DNA of 64,000 bases from Streptacidiphilus sp041262165 (lineage in GTDB: Bacteria; Actinomycetota; Actinomycetes; Streptomycetales; Streptomycetaceae). Numbering within the stretch: position 1 is the stretch's first letter; each line of letters opens with the position of its first letter. The notes below the pieces were generated by a model. The model was not told where the DNA came from, made no database searches, and worked only from the letters and a program-made list of their open reading frames with translations. The DNA lies in contig NZ_JBGCBY010000009.1 in NCBI RefSeq assembly GCF_041262165.1, positions 186,001-250,000 of the forward strand, in the 5' to 3' direction. Positions 1-7,400 of the stretch are shown here, one piece after another. The position numbers and the translations under genes were made by a program.

Positions 1-200
1 TGGGGGGCTCCCGCGCTCTGGATCGACTGGTTCGAGCGGTGGCGCGCTGCGAAGGGGTCCCGATGGTTGAATTGAAGACCGGAGAGCTGGATATCGGGAA
101 TGCGGTGCCGCGCACGAAACCGGCGCTCGTCGGCGCGGAGACCGGGCTTGCGGCCACGACGCGAGCCGCGCGGAGGAACGGCAAGAAGGGTCGGACAAGC

Positions 201-671
201 ATGAGCGACGACATGACGGGCGACGGGGTCTACCAGCCCGACGGGTCCGAGGTGCAGGACGACGAGGGCATCCTGGATGCCGAGGACACGCTGGACGACC
301 GCGCGGCCGGGGCGCTGGACGAGGGATACTCCCCACCGGAGAGGGCGTGGGCGGTCGAGGGCCCAGGCGTCACCGGGGCCGAGCAGTACCAGGGCGAGAG
401 CCTCCAAACGCGATTGGATCATGAGCTCCCCGACGTTCGGGCCTTCGCGGGGGACGGCCTGGGCGACACCGTGGACACCGACGGAGAGCTGTGGGACTCA
501 GAGGTGGGAGTGAGACGCACCGGCCGGCTCGCTGCTCACCGGCAGGAGGACTACCCCAGCAGCGAGCAGGACCTCACGGCCGAGGACGTCGGCATCGACG
601 GCGGAGCGGCATCGGCCGAGGAGGCCGCGATGCACCTCATCCCGGAAGGGGAGGACGACGACGCCCTGTGA
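201..671 (+). CDS. DUF5709 family protein
   Basis: Acidic 156-residue protein of the actinobacterial DUF5709 family. The start MSDDMTGDGVYQPDG, the central DEGILDAEDTLDDR and the tail DVGIDGGAASAEEAA match family members I recognise. No function is established for the family. The frame is open upstream to 39, but the earlier part has no family character, so the ATG at 201 is preferred. No membrane segment or signal peptide is seen. A 13-bp tandem repeat begins exactly at its stop codon. The family call is firm; the role is unknown. Confidence 0.85.
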   Translation: MSDDMTGDGVYQPDGSEVQDDEGILDAEDTLDDRAAGALDEGYSPPERAWAVEGPGVTGAEQYQGESLQTRLDHELPDVRAFAGDGLGDTVDTDGELWDSEVGVRRTGRLAAHRQEDYPSSEQDLTAEDVGIDGGAASAEEAAMHLIPEGEDDDAL

Positions 672-705
672 CCTCGACCTGTGACCTCGACCTTTGACCT
701 CGACG
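669..705 (+). repeat. 13-bp tandem repeat starting at a stop codon
   Basis: Three copies of TGACCTCGACCTG/T begin at 669, 682 and 695; the last is slightly truncated. The first TGA is the stop of the DUF5709 gene. Because 13 is not a multiple of three, the three TGAs fall in all three reading frames. Confidence 0.85.
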
Positions 706-803
706 GATTCGCCAATCGTGGACCGGTTCTCCTTGCCCAGTGCCGTGCGCTCGGGTCGGCTCGGATGCAGCGCTGCAGAGTGTCGTAGCCGTTCACCCAC
801 GAG

Positions 804-920
804 TCACCACTTCGCGCACACCCTCTCCGGCGCAGCCTCCCGCGCCACTGCGGAAAGCAAGCCGCCGATCACCGCGGGCAGGCCCATCGCGGGGTAGGAC
901 ACGACATGGATGGTCGACAT
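804..920 (-). pseudogene. Possible C-terminal remnant of an MFS transporter
   Basis: A 38-codon frame reads MSTIHVVSYPAMGLPAVIGG and then turns charged. The stretch resembles the late transmembrane segment of small MFS transporters; compare AYLSFSVPGVIAGIL in the transporter at 10446-11663. Nothing else of such a gene is present on either side, so it is either a remnant or chance similarity. Low confidence. Confidence 0.25.
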
Positions 921-952
921 CAACCCCGACCGCGCCGACATCAGCGGCGCCG

Positions 953-1486
953 TCACCGTGCCACCTCCTCCCCGCGGGCGCCAGCCGCCAGGAGCCTGAT
1001 GTCGTCCCGCAGCTCCCGCAGGGCATCGGCCGGGGCGCCCAGACCGTTGACGCGCAGGCGGGCGGCCTCGACGCGGCTGTTGTCCAGCTGGAAGCTGAAG
1101 GCGAGTCTGAGCGACTCGTGGATCATCCACATGTGGTAGGCCAGCAGCCGCGCGGCCCGCTCCCGCATCTGTGCCAGGTCAGCGTCGACGGTGAGTTCGC
1201 GCAGCCGTTGGGCCAGGTGGTTGAAGGTGCTCAGCTGCTGTGCGCCGTCCCTGGCGACCGAGTCGGTCACCGGTCCGGGCTCCCCGCACGCGGCGACCAC
1301 CTGGTCGGCCAGGCGCTGGGCCGCCACCGCGTCGTCGAGGACCGCCAGGAGGGCCTGCAGTTGTGCGTCGCGGTTGGGACGCGGCGGCACCTGCCGGGCG
1401 GGCCACCAGTGCAGCAGAGTGTGTCCGGCACGGCCCAGAACACTGGTCGGGCGCGAGCCCGGGTGGGGCACCACTGGCGCGGGCAT
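953..1486 (-). CDS. Hypothetical helical protein
   Basis: 177-residue soluble protein, not recognised. After a proline-rich start (MPAPVVPHPGSRP) it is mostly amphipathic helix rich in Ala, Leu, Arg and Asp, for example QLQALLAVLDDAVAAQRLAD, ending with ALRELRDDIRLLAAG. The ATG at 1486 is preceded by AGGAGGAG at good spacing, which decides the start over the longer open frame to 1597. No signal peptide or membrane segment is seen. Codon use fits the neighbours. Probably real; function unknown. Confidence 0.6.
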   Translation of the reverse strand: MPAPVVPHPGSRPTSVLGRAGHTLLHWWPARQVPPRPNRDAQLQALLAVLDDAVAAQRLADQVVAACGEPGPVTDSVARDGAQQLSTFNHLAQRLRELTVDADLAQMRERAARLLAYHMWMIHESLRLAFSFQLDNSRVEAARLRVNGLGAPADALRELRDDIRLLAAGARGEEVAR

Positions 1487-1910
1487 GGCTCCTCCTGCTC
1501 GCGTCGCTCGATCCGGACCGTCGGCGGCAGATGCCGCGGTCGCGATGAGCGCCACCGGACCGCTCGACGGATGATTCCAGTGTGCTCCGACGGGCACCGA
1601 TCGTCAGCCACCTGGAACAGGACGGTGAGCGCGTCCGACCCGATCCGGGCCCAGCTCGGCCCGGCCCGGGATTGTCCCGACCGAGCCCGGTGGTCTGGTG
1701 CTGCACCTGGTAGCGCGCGCCGGGGTCGGTGTGGCCGCCATGGGGTGGTCCGGAAGGTCGGGGTGGAAGCCGTCGTCGCAACCGGCGGAGCCGAGGGAGG
1801 GGCGTGCTCGCTGGTCGACCAGGTGGGCCGCAGGACAGGTGCGCTTGGGAACAGCCGCCCAGCGAACCCGTGAGCGCCCGTCCCCCCTGGTTGACCAGGA
1901 GTGGCGTGGC
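1487..1910. other. Gene-free stretch with two palindromes
   Basis: No convincing coding frame on either strand. It holds two near-identical 12-bp palindromes, CTGGTCGACCAG at 1811-1822 and CTGGTTGACCAG at 1887-1898, 76 bp apart. They could be protein binding sites, but no regulator lies next to them. Confidence 0.4.
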
Positions 1911-1947
1911 GAAGCCCCGGCCACCATGGGGGTGCGGCCGGGGCTTC
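1911..1947 (-). terminator. Strong hairpin terminator of the S53 peptidase gene
   Basis: Perfect 12-bp stem, GAAGCCCCGGCC at 1911-1922 with GGCCGGGGCTTC at 1936-1947, 13-nt loop. It lies 16 bp beyond the stop of the minus-strand peptidase gene. Confidence 0.85.
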
Positions 1948-1963
1948 TTCACGTCGTGCCGGA

Positions 1964-3196
1964 TCAGCCGGTGAAGGCGCCCAGGCCGTTGGGGGTGCCC
2001 AGGCCGGTGGGGCCGTCGTAGCCGATCTCGGCGGTGCACAGGTAGGCGGGGGTGCAGCTGGCGGTGGCGCCGGTGGTGACGTCGTTGAGCGCCGAGGTGT
2101 GTGCGTAGGCGTCGGCCGCTGGGTTGCCCGCGTGCGAGCCGGCGTCGGCGTAGACCGCGCCGATCAGGGGGGCGGCGACGCTGGTGCCGCCGTAGACGGT
2201 CCAGCCGGAGCCGCCGTAGGTCTGGTAGACCGCGACGCCGGTGGCCGGGTCGGCGACCGCGGAGACGTCAGCGACGGTGCGGTGGCTGCAGCCGCTGTCG
2301 GTCTGCCAGGTGGGCTTGGGCTCGTAGGCGGAGCAGCCGGAGCCGGCGCCTTCGGTGCTGCTGGTGTTCCAGACGCTTTCGGACCAGCCGCGGGTGTTGG
2401 ATGCCTTGGTCAGTGAGGTGCCGCCAACCGCGGTGACGTTGGGGGAGGCGGCCGGGTACTGCACGCCGTAGCCGGAGTCGCCGGAGGAGACGGTGATGGC
2501 GATGCCCGGGTGGTTGAAGTAGGTGCTGTCGTAGCCGGTGTCCGCGGAGGACTCGGAGCCGCCGTAGCTGTTGGAGATCTCGGTGGCGCCCAGTGTGGCG
2601 GCCTCATTGACCGCGGTACCCAGGTTGGTCATGGACGCGGTGGACGCCTCGACCAGGATGATGTGGGCGTTGGGGGCGATGGCGGAGACCATGTCCAGGT
2701 CCAGGGAGATCTCGCCGGACCAGGAGGAGTTGTTGCGCGGAAGGCTGCTGGTGCTGCCCTTCTGGTTGACCTGCTTGAAGCAGCCGCTGGCGACGGTGCA
2801 GGCGGGCAGGCCGTACTGGGCGCGGTAGGTGGCCATGTCGGCGGCCGCGTTGGGGTCGTTGTAGGCGTCGACGATGGCGACGGTCTGGCCGGCGCCGCCG
2901 CCTGCCGGGAGGTTGTACGCGCTGAGCAGGTCGCTGGGGCCGAAGCCGGAGGGCGTCGCGTTGGGCGTGATGCCGGTGGCACGGATGTGCTCGGTGACGC
3001 TGGTGACGTGCAGGGCGTTGCAGTACGCCTGACCGGGGGTGGTCACCACGGCGCAGGCGCGGGCCCAGGTGACGCCGTGTCCGGCGGCGTCGGCGGGGGC
3101 CGCGACCGCGAAGAGCGCGCTGGTCGCGAGAGCGGCGGAGCCGATGAGGGGAACGGCGATCCGACGGGCGGACGCGGATATCGAAGTGGTGCGCAA
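1964..3196 (-). CDS. Secreted S53 (sedolisin) family serine peptidase
   Basis: Extracellular subtilisin-fold peptidase of the serine-carboxyl (sedolisin) family. A Sec signal peptide (about 1-38, ending APADAAG) is followed by the catalytic domain. Catalytic residues are visible: Glu162 and Asp166 in SGEISLDLDM, the oxyanion Asp240 in SSGDSGYG, and nucleophile Ser339 in YGGTSVAAP. At 410 residues it lacks the long prodomain of classic kumamolisins; only about 50 residues separate the signal peptide from the enzyme domain. The start is TTG, supported by AGGAGG seven bases upstream. A strong hairpin follows the stop. Monocistronic; likely feeds on extracellular protein. Confidence 0.9.
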   Translation of the reverse strand: MRTTSISASARRIAVPLIGSAALATSALFAVAAPADAAGHGVTWARACAVVTTPGQAYCNALHVTSVTEHIRATGITPNATPSGFGPSDLLSAYNLPAGGGAGQTVAIVDAYNDPNAAADMATYRAQYGLPACTVASGCFKQVNQKGSTSSLPRNNSSWSGEISLDLDMVSAIAPNAHIILVEASTASMTNLGTAVNEAATLGATEISNSYGGSESSADTGYDSTYFNHPGIAITVSSGDSGYGVQYPAASPNVTAVGGTSLTKASNTRGWSESVWNTSSTEGAGSGCSAYEPKPTWQTDSGCSHRTVADVSAVADPATGVAVYQTYGGSGWTVYGGTSVAAPLIGAVYADAGSHAGNPAADAYAHTSALNDVTTGATASCTPAYLCTAEIGYDGPTGLGTPNGLGAFTG

Positions 3197-3613
3197 CGTA
3201 CTGCCTCCTGAGGCTGGTTGACCGGGGGGCGTGCAGGTGCGACCGCATGTGGGGATGGCCCAACTGCGGTGGGAACGCAGGCGGAACTGGCTGCCTCCAC
3301 GTTCCGGGGTGGCAACTGGGCGTGAACGTTAGCGAGGTGACCAGTCCCCGACAAGGGGGTAACGGAAGATGATCCTCAGGTTTAACAAAGCGACCTGCCT
3401 ACCCAATTGATGCACCGCACACGCACCATGTATCGCCCGGAGCCGAGCCGGAGCGGTGACGAGATGTCAGACGACTGCCGTGGCACGCGCCGTCGGTTCG
3501 CTTCGCGCGGCGCCCGGAGGATGATCCGGATTGGTCTGCACCATTGACGTGGGCCTGACGGAGGCTCACGCTGTCGTCCACATCTGGAGGAACCGTTCGC
3601 CGGGAGGCGATGC
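3197..3613. other. Intergenic promoter region
   Basis: Divergent spacer between the S53 peptidase and the GH18-like gene. It must hold both promoters. I see no gene, no clear operator and no confident -35/-10 pair. Confidence 0.5.
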
Positions 3614-4729
3614 ATGCGCATGCACGTAGGCAGAATCAGATCACTCGCAAGCACATTGGTGCTGCTCGCTGCGGCGGCGAGCGGAACCGCCGCCGCCCCG
3701 TCCCAGGGCGCCGCGGCTGCCGCGGCCACCAGTCCGATCCAGGTCTACGGGGCCTGGCACTGCGGCAACGATGCCTGTACCTGGGCAACGGTGCGCAACA
3801 TGACCGATTTCGACACCAACAACCACTGGCTGATCGACCGCGGCGACGGCCACCCTTCGGTCAACCTGGTGGTGCTGAGCTTCGTCAACCCGCTGAAGCT
3901 GCTCAACGGCACCACCGACAGCGGCGACACCAACGGAGCCCCCCTGGGCATGAACGCCGCCGTGGTCAACTACTTCACCAGCCACGGGATCCGGGTGATG
4001 CTCTCGATCGGCGGAATCACCTACACCGGCGACTGGGACACCGCGCTCAGCCAGAACCCCACCGGGTTGGGGCAGAAGGCGGCCGCCCTGGCGACGCAGC
4101 TGGGTGTCGGCGTCGAGATCGACTACGAGAACAGCTCCAGCCCCAACCTGACCGGACTGCAGTCCTTCATCACGGCCTACCGCGCCGCGCACCCTTACGA
4201 CACCACCGGCGCAGACCCGACCGCACGGCTGACCATCGACGTCGCCGCCGGCGACCGCTATCTGATCGGCCTGGACCAGTACGCCACCGCCAACTGGCTC
4301 ACCACCGCCAATCCCGTGCTGGACTACGCCAACGCCATGGTGCCCAGCAAGCAGCCCTCCACCAGCGGAGCAGAATCCAACTGGCAGGAGCACATCACCG
4401 GCAAGGCGAACTACAGCCCGGCGATCGGGCCGCTGGCCCCTGCCAAATTCACCGGCAGCCTCTACATCGCCCAAGGCTCCACGGTCCGCCCCGAGTGCAA
4501 CAACTTCTCCGCCTCCTTGCAGAACTCCACCGGCAGCTGGCTGCAGAGCGCCGCCCCGGCCGGAGCCGGAACCACGCCCGGGATGCTCGGCTACATGTTC
4601 TGGGCCGCCGAAATGCCCTCCACCCGAGGCGTCACCACCGACCCGCCCAACACCTGCCAGGGCGGCGTCGGAGTGGGCGCGAGCACCTACACAATCCCGA
4701 TCCCCATGCCCGCACTACGGCAGAACTGA
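3614..4729 (+). CDS. Secreted GH18-like (chitinase-type) protein
   Basis: 371-residue secreted protein with a Sec signal (about 1-38, cleavage after an Ala-rich run). The fold markers are those of GH18: beta-strand SF-VNP near 89-93, IRVMLSIGG at 126-134 and the active-site strand GVGVEIDYEN at 164-173. The usual DGxDxDxE signature is altered: the first Asp is Val165 and the second is Glu168, while Asp170 and catalytic Glu172 remain. So hydrolysis is possible but the substrate may differ, or the protein may be a chitin-binding pseudo-enzyme. GGGAGG precedes the ATG. It ends 8 bp from a remnant of a glycosyltransferase gene on the other strand. Confidence 0.8.
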   Translation: MRMHVGRIRSLASTLVLLAAAASGTAAAPSQGAAAAAATSPIQVYGAWHCGNDACTWATVRNMTDFDTNNHWLIDRGDGHPSVNLVVLSFVNPLKLLNGTTDSGDTNGAPLGMNAAVVNYFTSHGIRVMLSIGGITYTGDWDTALSQNPTGLGQKAAALATQLGVGVEIDYENSSSPNLTGLQSFITAYRAAHPYDTTGADPTARLTIDVAAGDRYLIGLDQYATANWLTTANPVLDYANAMVPSKQPSTSGAESNWQEHITGKANYSPAIGPLAPAKFTGSLYIAQGSTVRPECNNFSASLQNSTGSWLQSAAPAGAGTTPGMLGYMFWAAEMPSTRGVTTDPPNTCQGGVGVGASTYTIPIPMPALRQN

Positions 4730-4736
4730 CGCCTCA

Positions 4737-4856
4737 TCACTCCCGGCGGACGGGTCCGTGCCGGGGTACTCGGGGCAACTGCGTGATGGTCTGGTAGTAG
4801 GTGGGATCCGCCGGTTGACCGTATACCTCGTCCAGCCACGATTGGGCGAGGTCTAC
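4737..4856 (-). pseudogene. 3' fragment of a NodB/GT2 synthase paralogue
   Basis: Translated on the minus strand, the 40 codons up to a TGA at 4737-4739 read VDLAQSWLDEVYGQPADPTYYQ. The C-terminus of the bifunctional synthase at 7401-9797 reads SDLAQTWLDEAYGHPADTPYYQ. The match is too good for chance and runs to the natural end of the protein. Upstream the similarity is lost, so only the 3' end of a second, inverted copy survives. Not detectable as an ORF because it has no start codon. Confidence 0.75.
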
Positions 4857-5125
4857 GGGACACCGCGTCGTCTTCGTCACCCAGGGCGGCAGCCGGCCGG
4901 GTCCGGCCGAGTTCCCTCAGCCAGCGGCCGTGACGGCCCCGACCAGTTCATTGCTCGCCAAGCGACGACCGCGGGCGGGTCATGGGCGCTCGAGGATGCT
5001 GGGGAATGTCGGCGACGGGGTGAGGCGTGCCGCATGATGTCCGCGTGCACATTGCGGAGAAGTTCGGCGGGGCCGACGGCGAGACGGGAGGCCCGGGAGT
5101 GCCGCGACAGCGGGGTCCGGGAGAC
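4857..5125. other. Intergenic region upstream of the sigma factor gene
   Basis: No gene recognised. Open frames here have no family character. It must carry the promoter of the sigma factor operon; an autoregulatory -35 motif cannot be identified by eye. Confidence 0.4.
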
Positions 5126-5764
5126 ATGTCCGACCAGGTCAGAGCGGCGCAACAGGGGGATGAGGCGGCGTTCAGGACCCTGTTCAGGGCAGTACAGCCC
5201 GGACTGCTGCGCTACCTGACCGTGCTGGTCGGAGAGGACGCCGAGGATGTGGCATCCGAGGCGTGGCTGCAGATCACCCGTGATCTGGGATCGTTCAGCG
5301 GGGACTTTGACGGGTTCCGTGGCTGGGCGGCGACGATCGGCCGCAACCGGGCGATGGACCTGCTGCGCAGCCGACGTCGGCAGCCGAGGAGCAGCGTGCC
5401 TGTGGAGTCCCTCCTGGACCGGCCGTCGGCCGAGGACACCGAGGGGGCGGCCCTTGCCACCGTCGGCACCGCTGAGGCGTTGGCGCTGATCGCCGGACTG
5501 TCGCGCGATCAGGCTGAGGCCGTGCTGCTGCGGGTGGTCATGGAACTGGACGCGGACGAAGCAGCGCGAGTACTCGGCAAACGGGCCGGGGCCGTGCGGA
5601 TGGCGGCGCACCGGGGCCTGCGCAAGCTGGCCAGTCTCCTCGAGCAGCAGGAGGCGGGCCGAAGGGGGAACGCTCGCGGTGGGGGCCGGCCGAAGCCGCC
5701 GGAAAATAATTTCGCTCCGGGAGTGACACCGACGACGGTTTCGACGCTGAAGGACATGAGATGA
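5126..5764 (+). CDS. ECF-type RNA polymerase sigma factor
   Basis: 212-residue sigma-70 family protein. Region 2 spans about 15-85 (LRYLTVLVGEDAEDVASEAW, then WAATIGRNRAMDLLRSRRR) and region 4 about 115-175 (LSRDQAEAVLLRVVMELDAD, then VRMAAHRGLRKL). It binds core polymerase and directs it to its own promoters, usually in an envelope or stress regulon. The ATG at 5126 gives a normal ECF length; the longer frame to 5027 adds nothing recognisable. Its stop overlaps the next start (ATGA), so the downstream membrane protein is translationally coupled and is the natural candidate for its anti-sigma partner. Confidence 0.9.
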   Translation: MSDQVRAAQQGDEAAFRTLFRAVQPGLLRYLTVLVGEDAEDVASEAWLQITRDLGSFSGDFDGFRGWAATIGRNRAMDLLRSRRRQPRSSVPVESLLDRPSAEDTEGAALATVGTAEALALIAGLSRDQAEAVLLRVVMELDADEAARVLGKRAGAVRMAAHRGLRKLASLLEQQEAGRRGNARGGGRPKPPENNFAPGVTPTTVSTLKDMR

Positions 5765-6606
5765 GCACCAACCGATCACGTCGGATCGACCACGACACGG
5801 CCGAGCAGCTGCTTGGCGGGGCCGGGGTTGGCACGGCGGTCGGCCATGACGCTCTCGCGGGACTACTCGCCGCCGCCGCTGCTCCCGCAGCCGAGGGCGA
5901 GCTGTCTGGTGAGCAGTCGGCACTGGCCGCGTTTCGGGCGGCTCGCCTCGCCCCTGTCCCACCGTCCCGAAAGCGATCGATGCGCACGTCCGTGCTGGCG
6001 CGGCTCCTCCTGAGCGCGAAGGCGGTGGCCGCTCTCCTGGCCACCGCTGTCGGCGGCGTCGCCGTCGCGGCCGCCACCGGCAACCTTCCCGCCACCCTGG
6101 GTGGCAGCCCCGCGCGCAGCGGTCCGGTCCCGGCCGCAACGGCCAGTGCGGGAGCACCGGCCAGTGCGGGAGCACCGGCCAGTGCGGGAGCGCCAGGCAA
6201 GCTGCCCCAGGGAACGGTCACCAGCTCGCCCGCCGCGGTACCTACCGCCCTGGCTGAGCTCTGCCGCGCCTTCGACCAGGACCGTGGCCGAAGCTCCAGC
6301 GGTGTGCTGGCCGAGCACCGCTTCGCCGAACTGGTCGCAGCCGCCGGAGGCCAGGCCGGTGTGCCGGGCTACTGCGCTCCGGTCCTGGCCGGTCACGGCA
6401 AGGGCCAAGGCGGCTCGCCGACCGCGCAGTCAAAGGGGCGTCCCGGCACCGCGCCGACGCATCCGGACACACCTGGCGCGAGCCATCGGCCCGGCAGTCC
6501 GGGAGCGAGCCACGCCGCCGACCCGAGCACCCACCCGACCAGCCATCCGAGTGCTGACCCGTCCCCGCCCCGCAAGGGCACTCCGAGCGCGCACCCCACG
6601 CGGTAA
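5761..6606 (+). CDS. Single-pass membrane protein, candidate anti-sigma partner
   Basis: 281 residues. A cytoplasmic N-terminus of about 75 residues is followed by one membrane helix (about 80-103, VLARLLLSAKAVAALLATAV) and an extracellular part. The latter carries a tandem ASAGAP repeat, a small domain with two cysteines (ALAELCRAF and GVPGYCAPV) and a Ser/His/Pro-rich low-complexity tail. No zinc-binding anti-sigma motif (HxxxCxxC) is present, so the anti-sigma role is inferred only from the 4-bp overlap with the sigma gene and from topology. The tail may thread the peptidoglycan. Unrecognised family. Confidence 0.75.
   Translation: MSTNRSRRIDHDTAEQLLGGAGVGTAVGHDALAGLLAAAAAPAAEGELSGEQSALAAFRAARLAPVPPSRKRSMRTSVLARLLLSAKAVAALLATAVGGVAVAAATGNLPATLGGSPARSGPVPAATASAGAPASAGAPASAGAPGKLPQGTVTSSPAAVPTALAELCRAFDQDRGRSSSGVLAEHRFAELVAAAGGQAGVPGYCAPVLAGHGKGQGGSPTAQSKGRPGTAPTHPDTPGASHRPGSPGASHAADPSTHPTSHPSADPSPPRKGTPSAHPTR
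6141..6194 (+). repeat. 18-bp in-frame tandem repeat, three copies
   Basis: GGCCAGTGCGGGAGCACC is repeated three times without gaps (one base differs in the last copy). Each unit encodes six residues (ASAGAP), so copy-number change would lengthen or shorten the extracellular linker without breaking the frame. Confidence 0.9.
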
Positions 6607-6703
6607 CCCCACAGCTCCGGGCGGGCCGCGGACTCCCCCCGCATCCATGTCCACGGCCCGCCCGGCCCCGCACAACAGCTCCCACGCAGTGCCCACTATC
6701 CCC

Positions 6704-6741
6704 GGATGGGCGGTCGGTCTCCCCCGGACCGCCGCCCATCC
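6704..6741 (+). terminator. Hairpin terminator after the sigma factor operon
   Basis: GGATGGGCGG at 6704-6713 pairs with CCGCCCATCC at 6732-6741, with additional G/C pairing inside. It separates the sigma unit from the next membrane-protein gene. Confidence 0.7.
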
Positions 6742-6776
6742 GGCCCTCCCCCGCCACCTGTAGAGGCTGCCCACCG

Positions 6777-7358
6777 ATGCAACGACAACTGGGTTACGTG
6801 CACCAGGACGCGGTGCCGATTCCCCGCCTCTACCAGGACCCGCCGCGGGAGGCAGAAGGAGACCCTCAGCACGCCTCCGCGCTCAGCCCGGTCTTCGTCG
6901 ACTCCTCGGGCCGACGCCAGCGCCGGGTACGCCGCCTGGGCCGACTGCTGATCGTCCCCGCCGCAGCCTACGTGGCCCTGCTGGTCAGCACCCTGTTGGG
7001 CGGGCCGACCATCCAAAGCCCACTGCTCCCACTGCCCGCGCCCCCCGCCGCCCAGAGCGCCGCCCCCGGAACGCCTGCGGTCGGCGTCGCGCAGCCGTCC
7101 GCAGGCGGATCACACAACAGCGTCCAGGGACATACCGCTGGTTCCCAGGCCGGCAACGGAGCGAGCGCGGCGAAGGGCACCGGTCCCACCGCAGGTGCCA
7201 CGCCCCCGGCAAGCACCTCCAGCGCCTCGGCCAGTGCTCCCGCCTCTGCCCCTGCTTCGGCTTCTGCCACCACCGCGGCGCCGACGCACGGGAACAGCAC
7301 GCACTCCGCGTCCCCGCCCGGTGCCAGCCATCGTGCGACCCCGAGCAAGAAGGCCTGA
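6777..7358 (+). CDS. Single-pass membrane protein upstream of the polysaccharide synthase
   Basis: 193 residues: a basic cytoplasmic N-terminus, one membrane helix at about 57-75 (LLIVPAAAYVALLVSTLLGG) and an extracellular tail that is almost entirely Ala, Pro, Ser, Thr, Gly and His. The layout repeats that of the protein at 5761-6606 without the cysteine-bearing domain. It lies 42 bp before the NodB/GT2 gene and is probably co-transcribed with it. An accessory role in export or wall anchoring of the polymer is a guess from position. No family recognised. Confidence 0.7.
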   Translation: MQRQLGYVHQDAVPIPRLYQDPPREAEGDPQHASALSPVFVDSSGRRQRRVRRLGRLLIVPAAAYVALLVSTLLGGPTIQSPLLPLPAPPAAQSAAPGTPAVGVAQPSAGGSHNSVQGHTAGSQAGNGASAAKGTGPTAGATPPASTSSASASAPASAPASASATTAAPTHGNSTHSASPPGASHRATPSKKA

Positions 7359-7400
7359 CCCCCGACACCCCGTTCCTCGCGCGGAAGTGAACCACCCTCG

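Noticed and set aside
740..1873. 377-codon plus-strand open frame
   Set aside because: Overlaps the minus-strand gene 953-1486, which has a good ribosome binding site and more protein-like composition; the plus frame is low-complexity.
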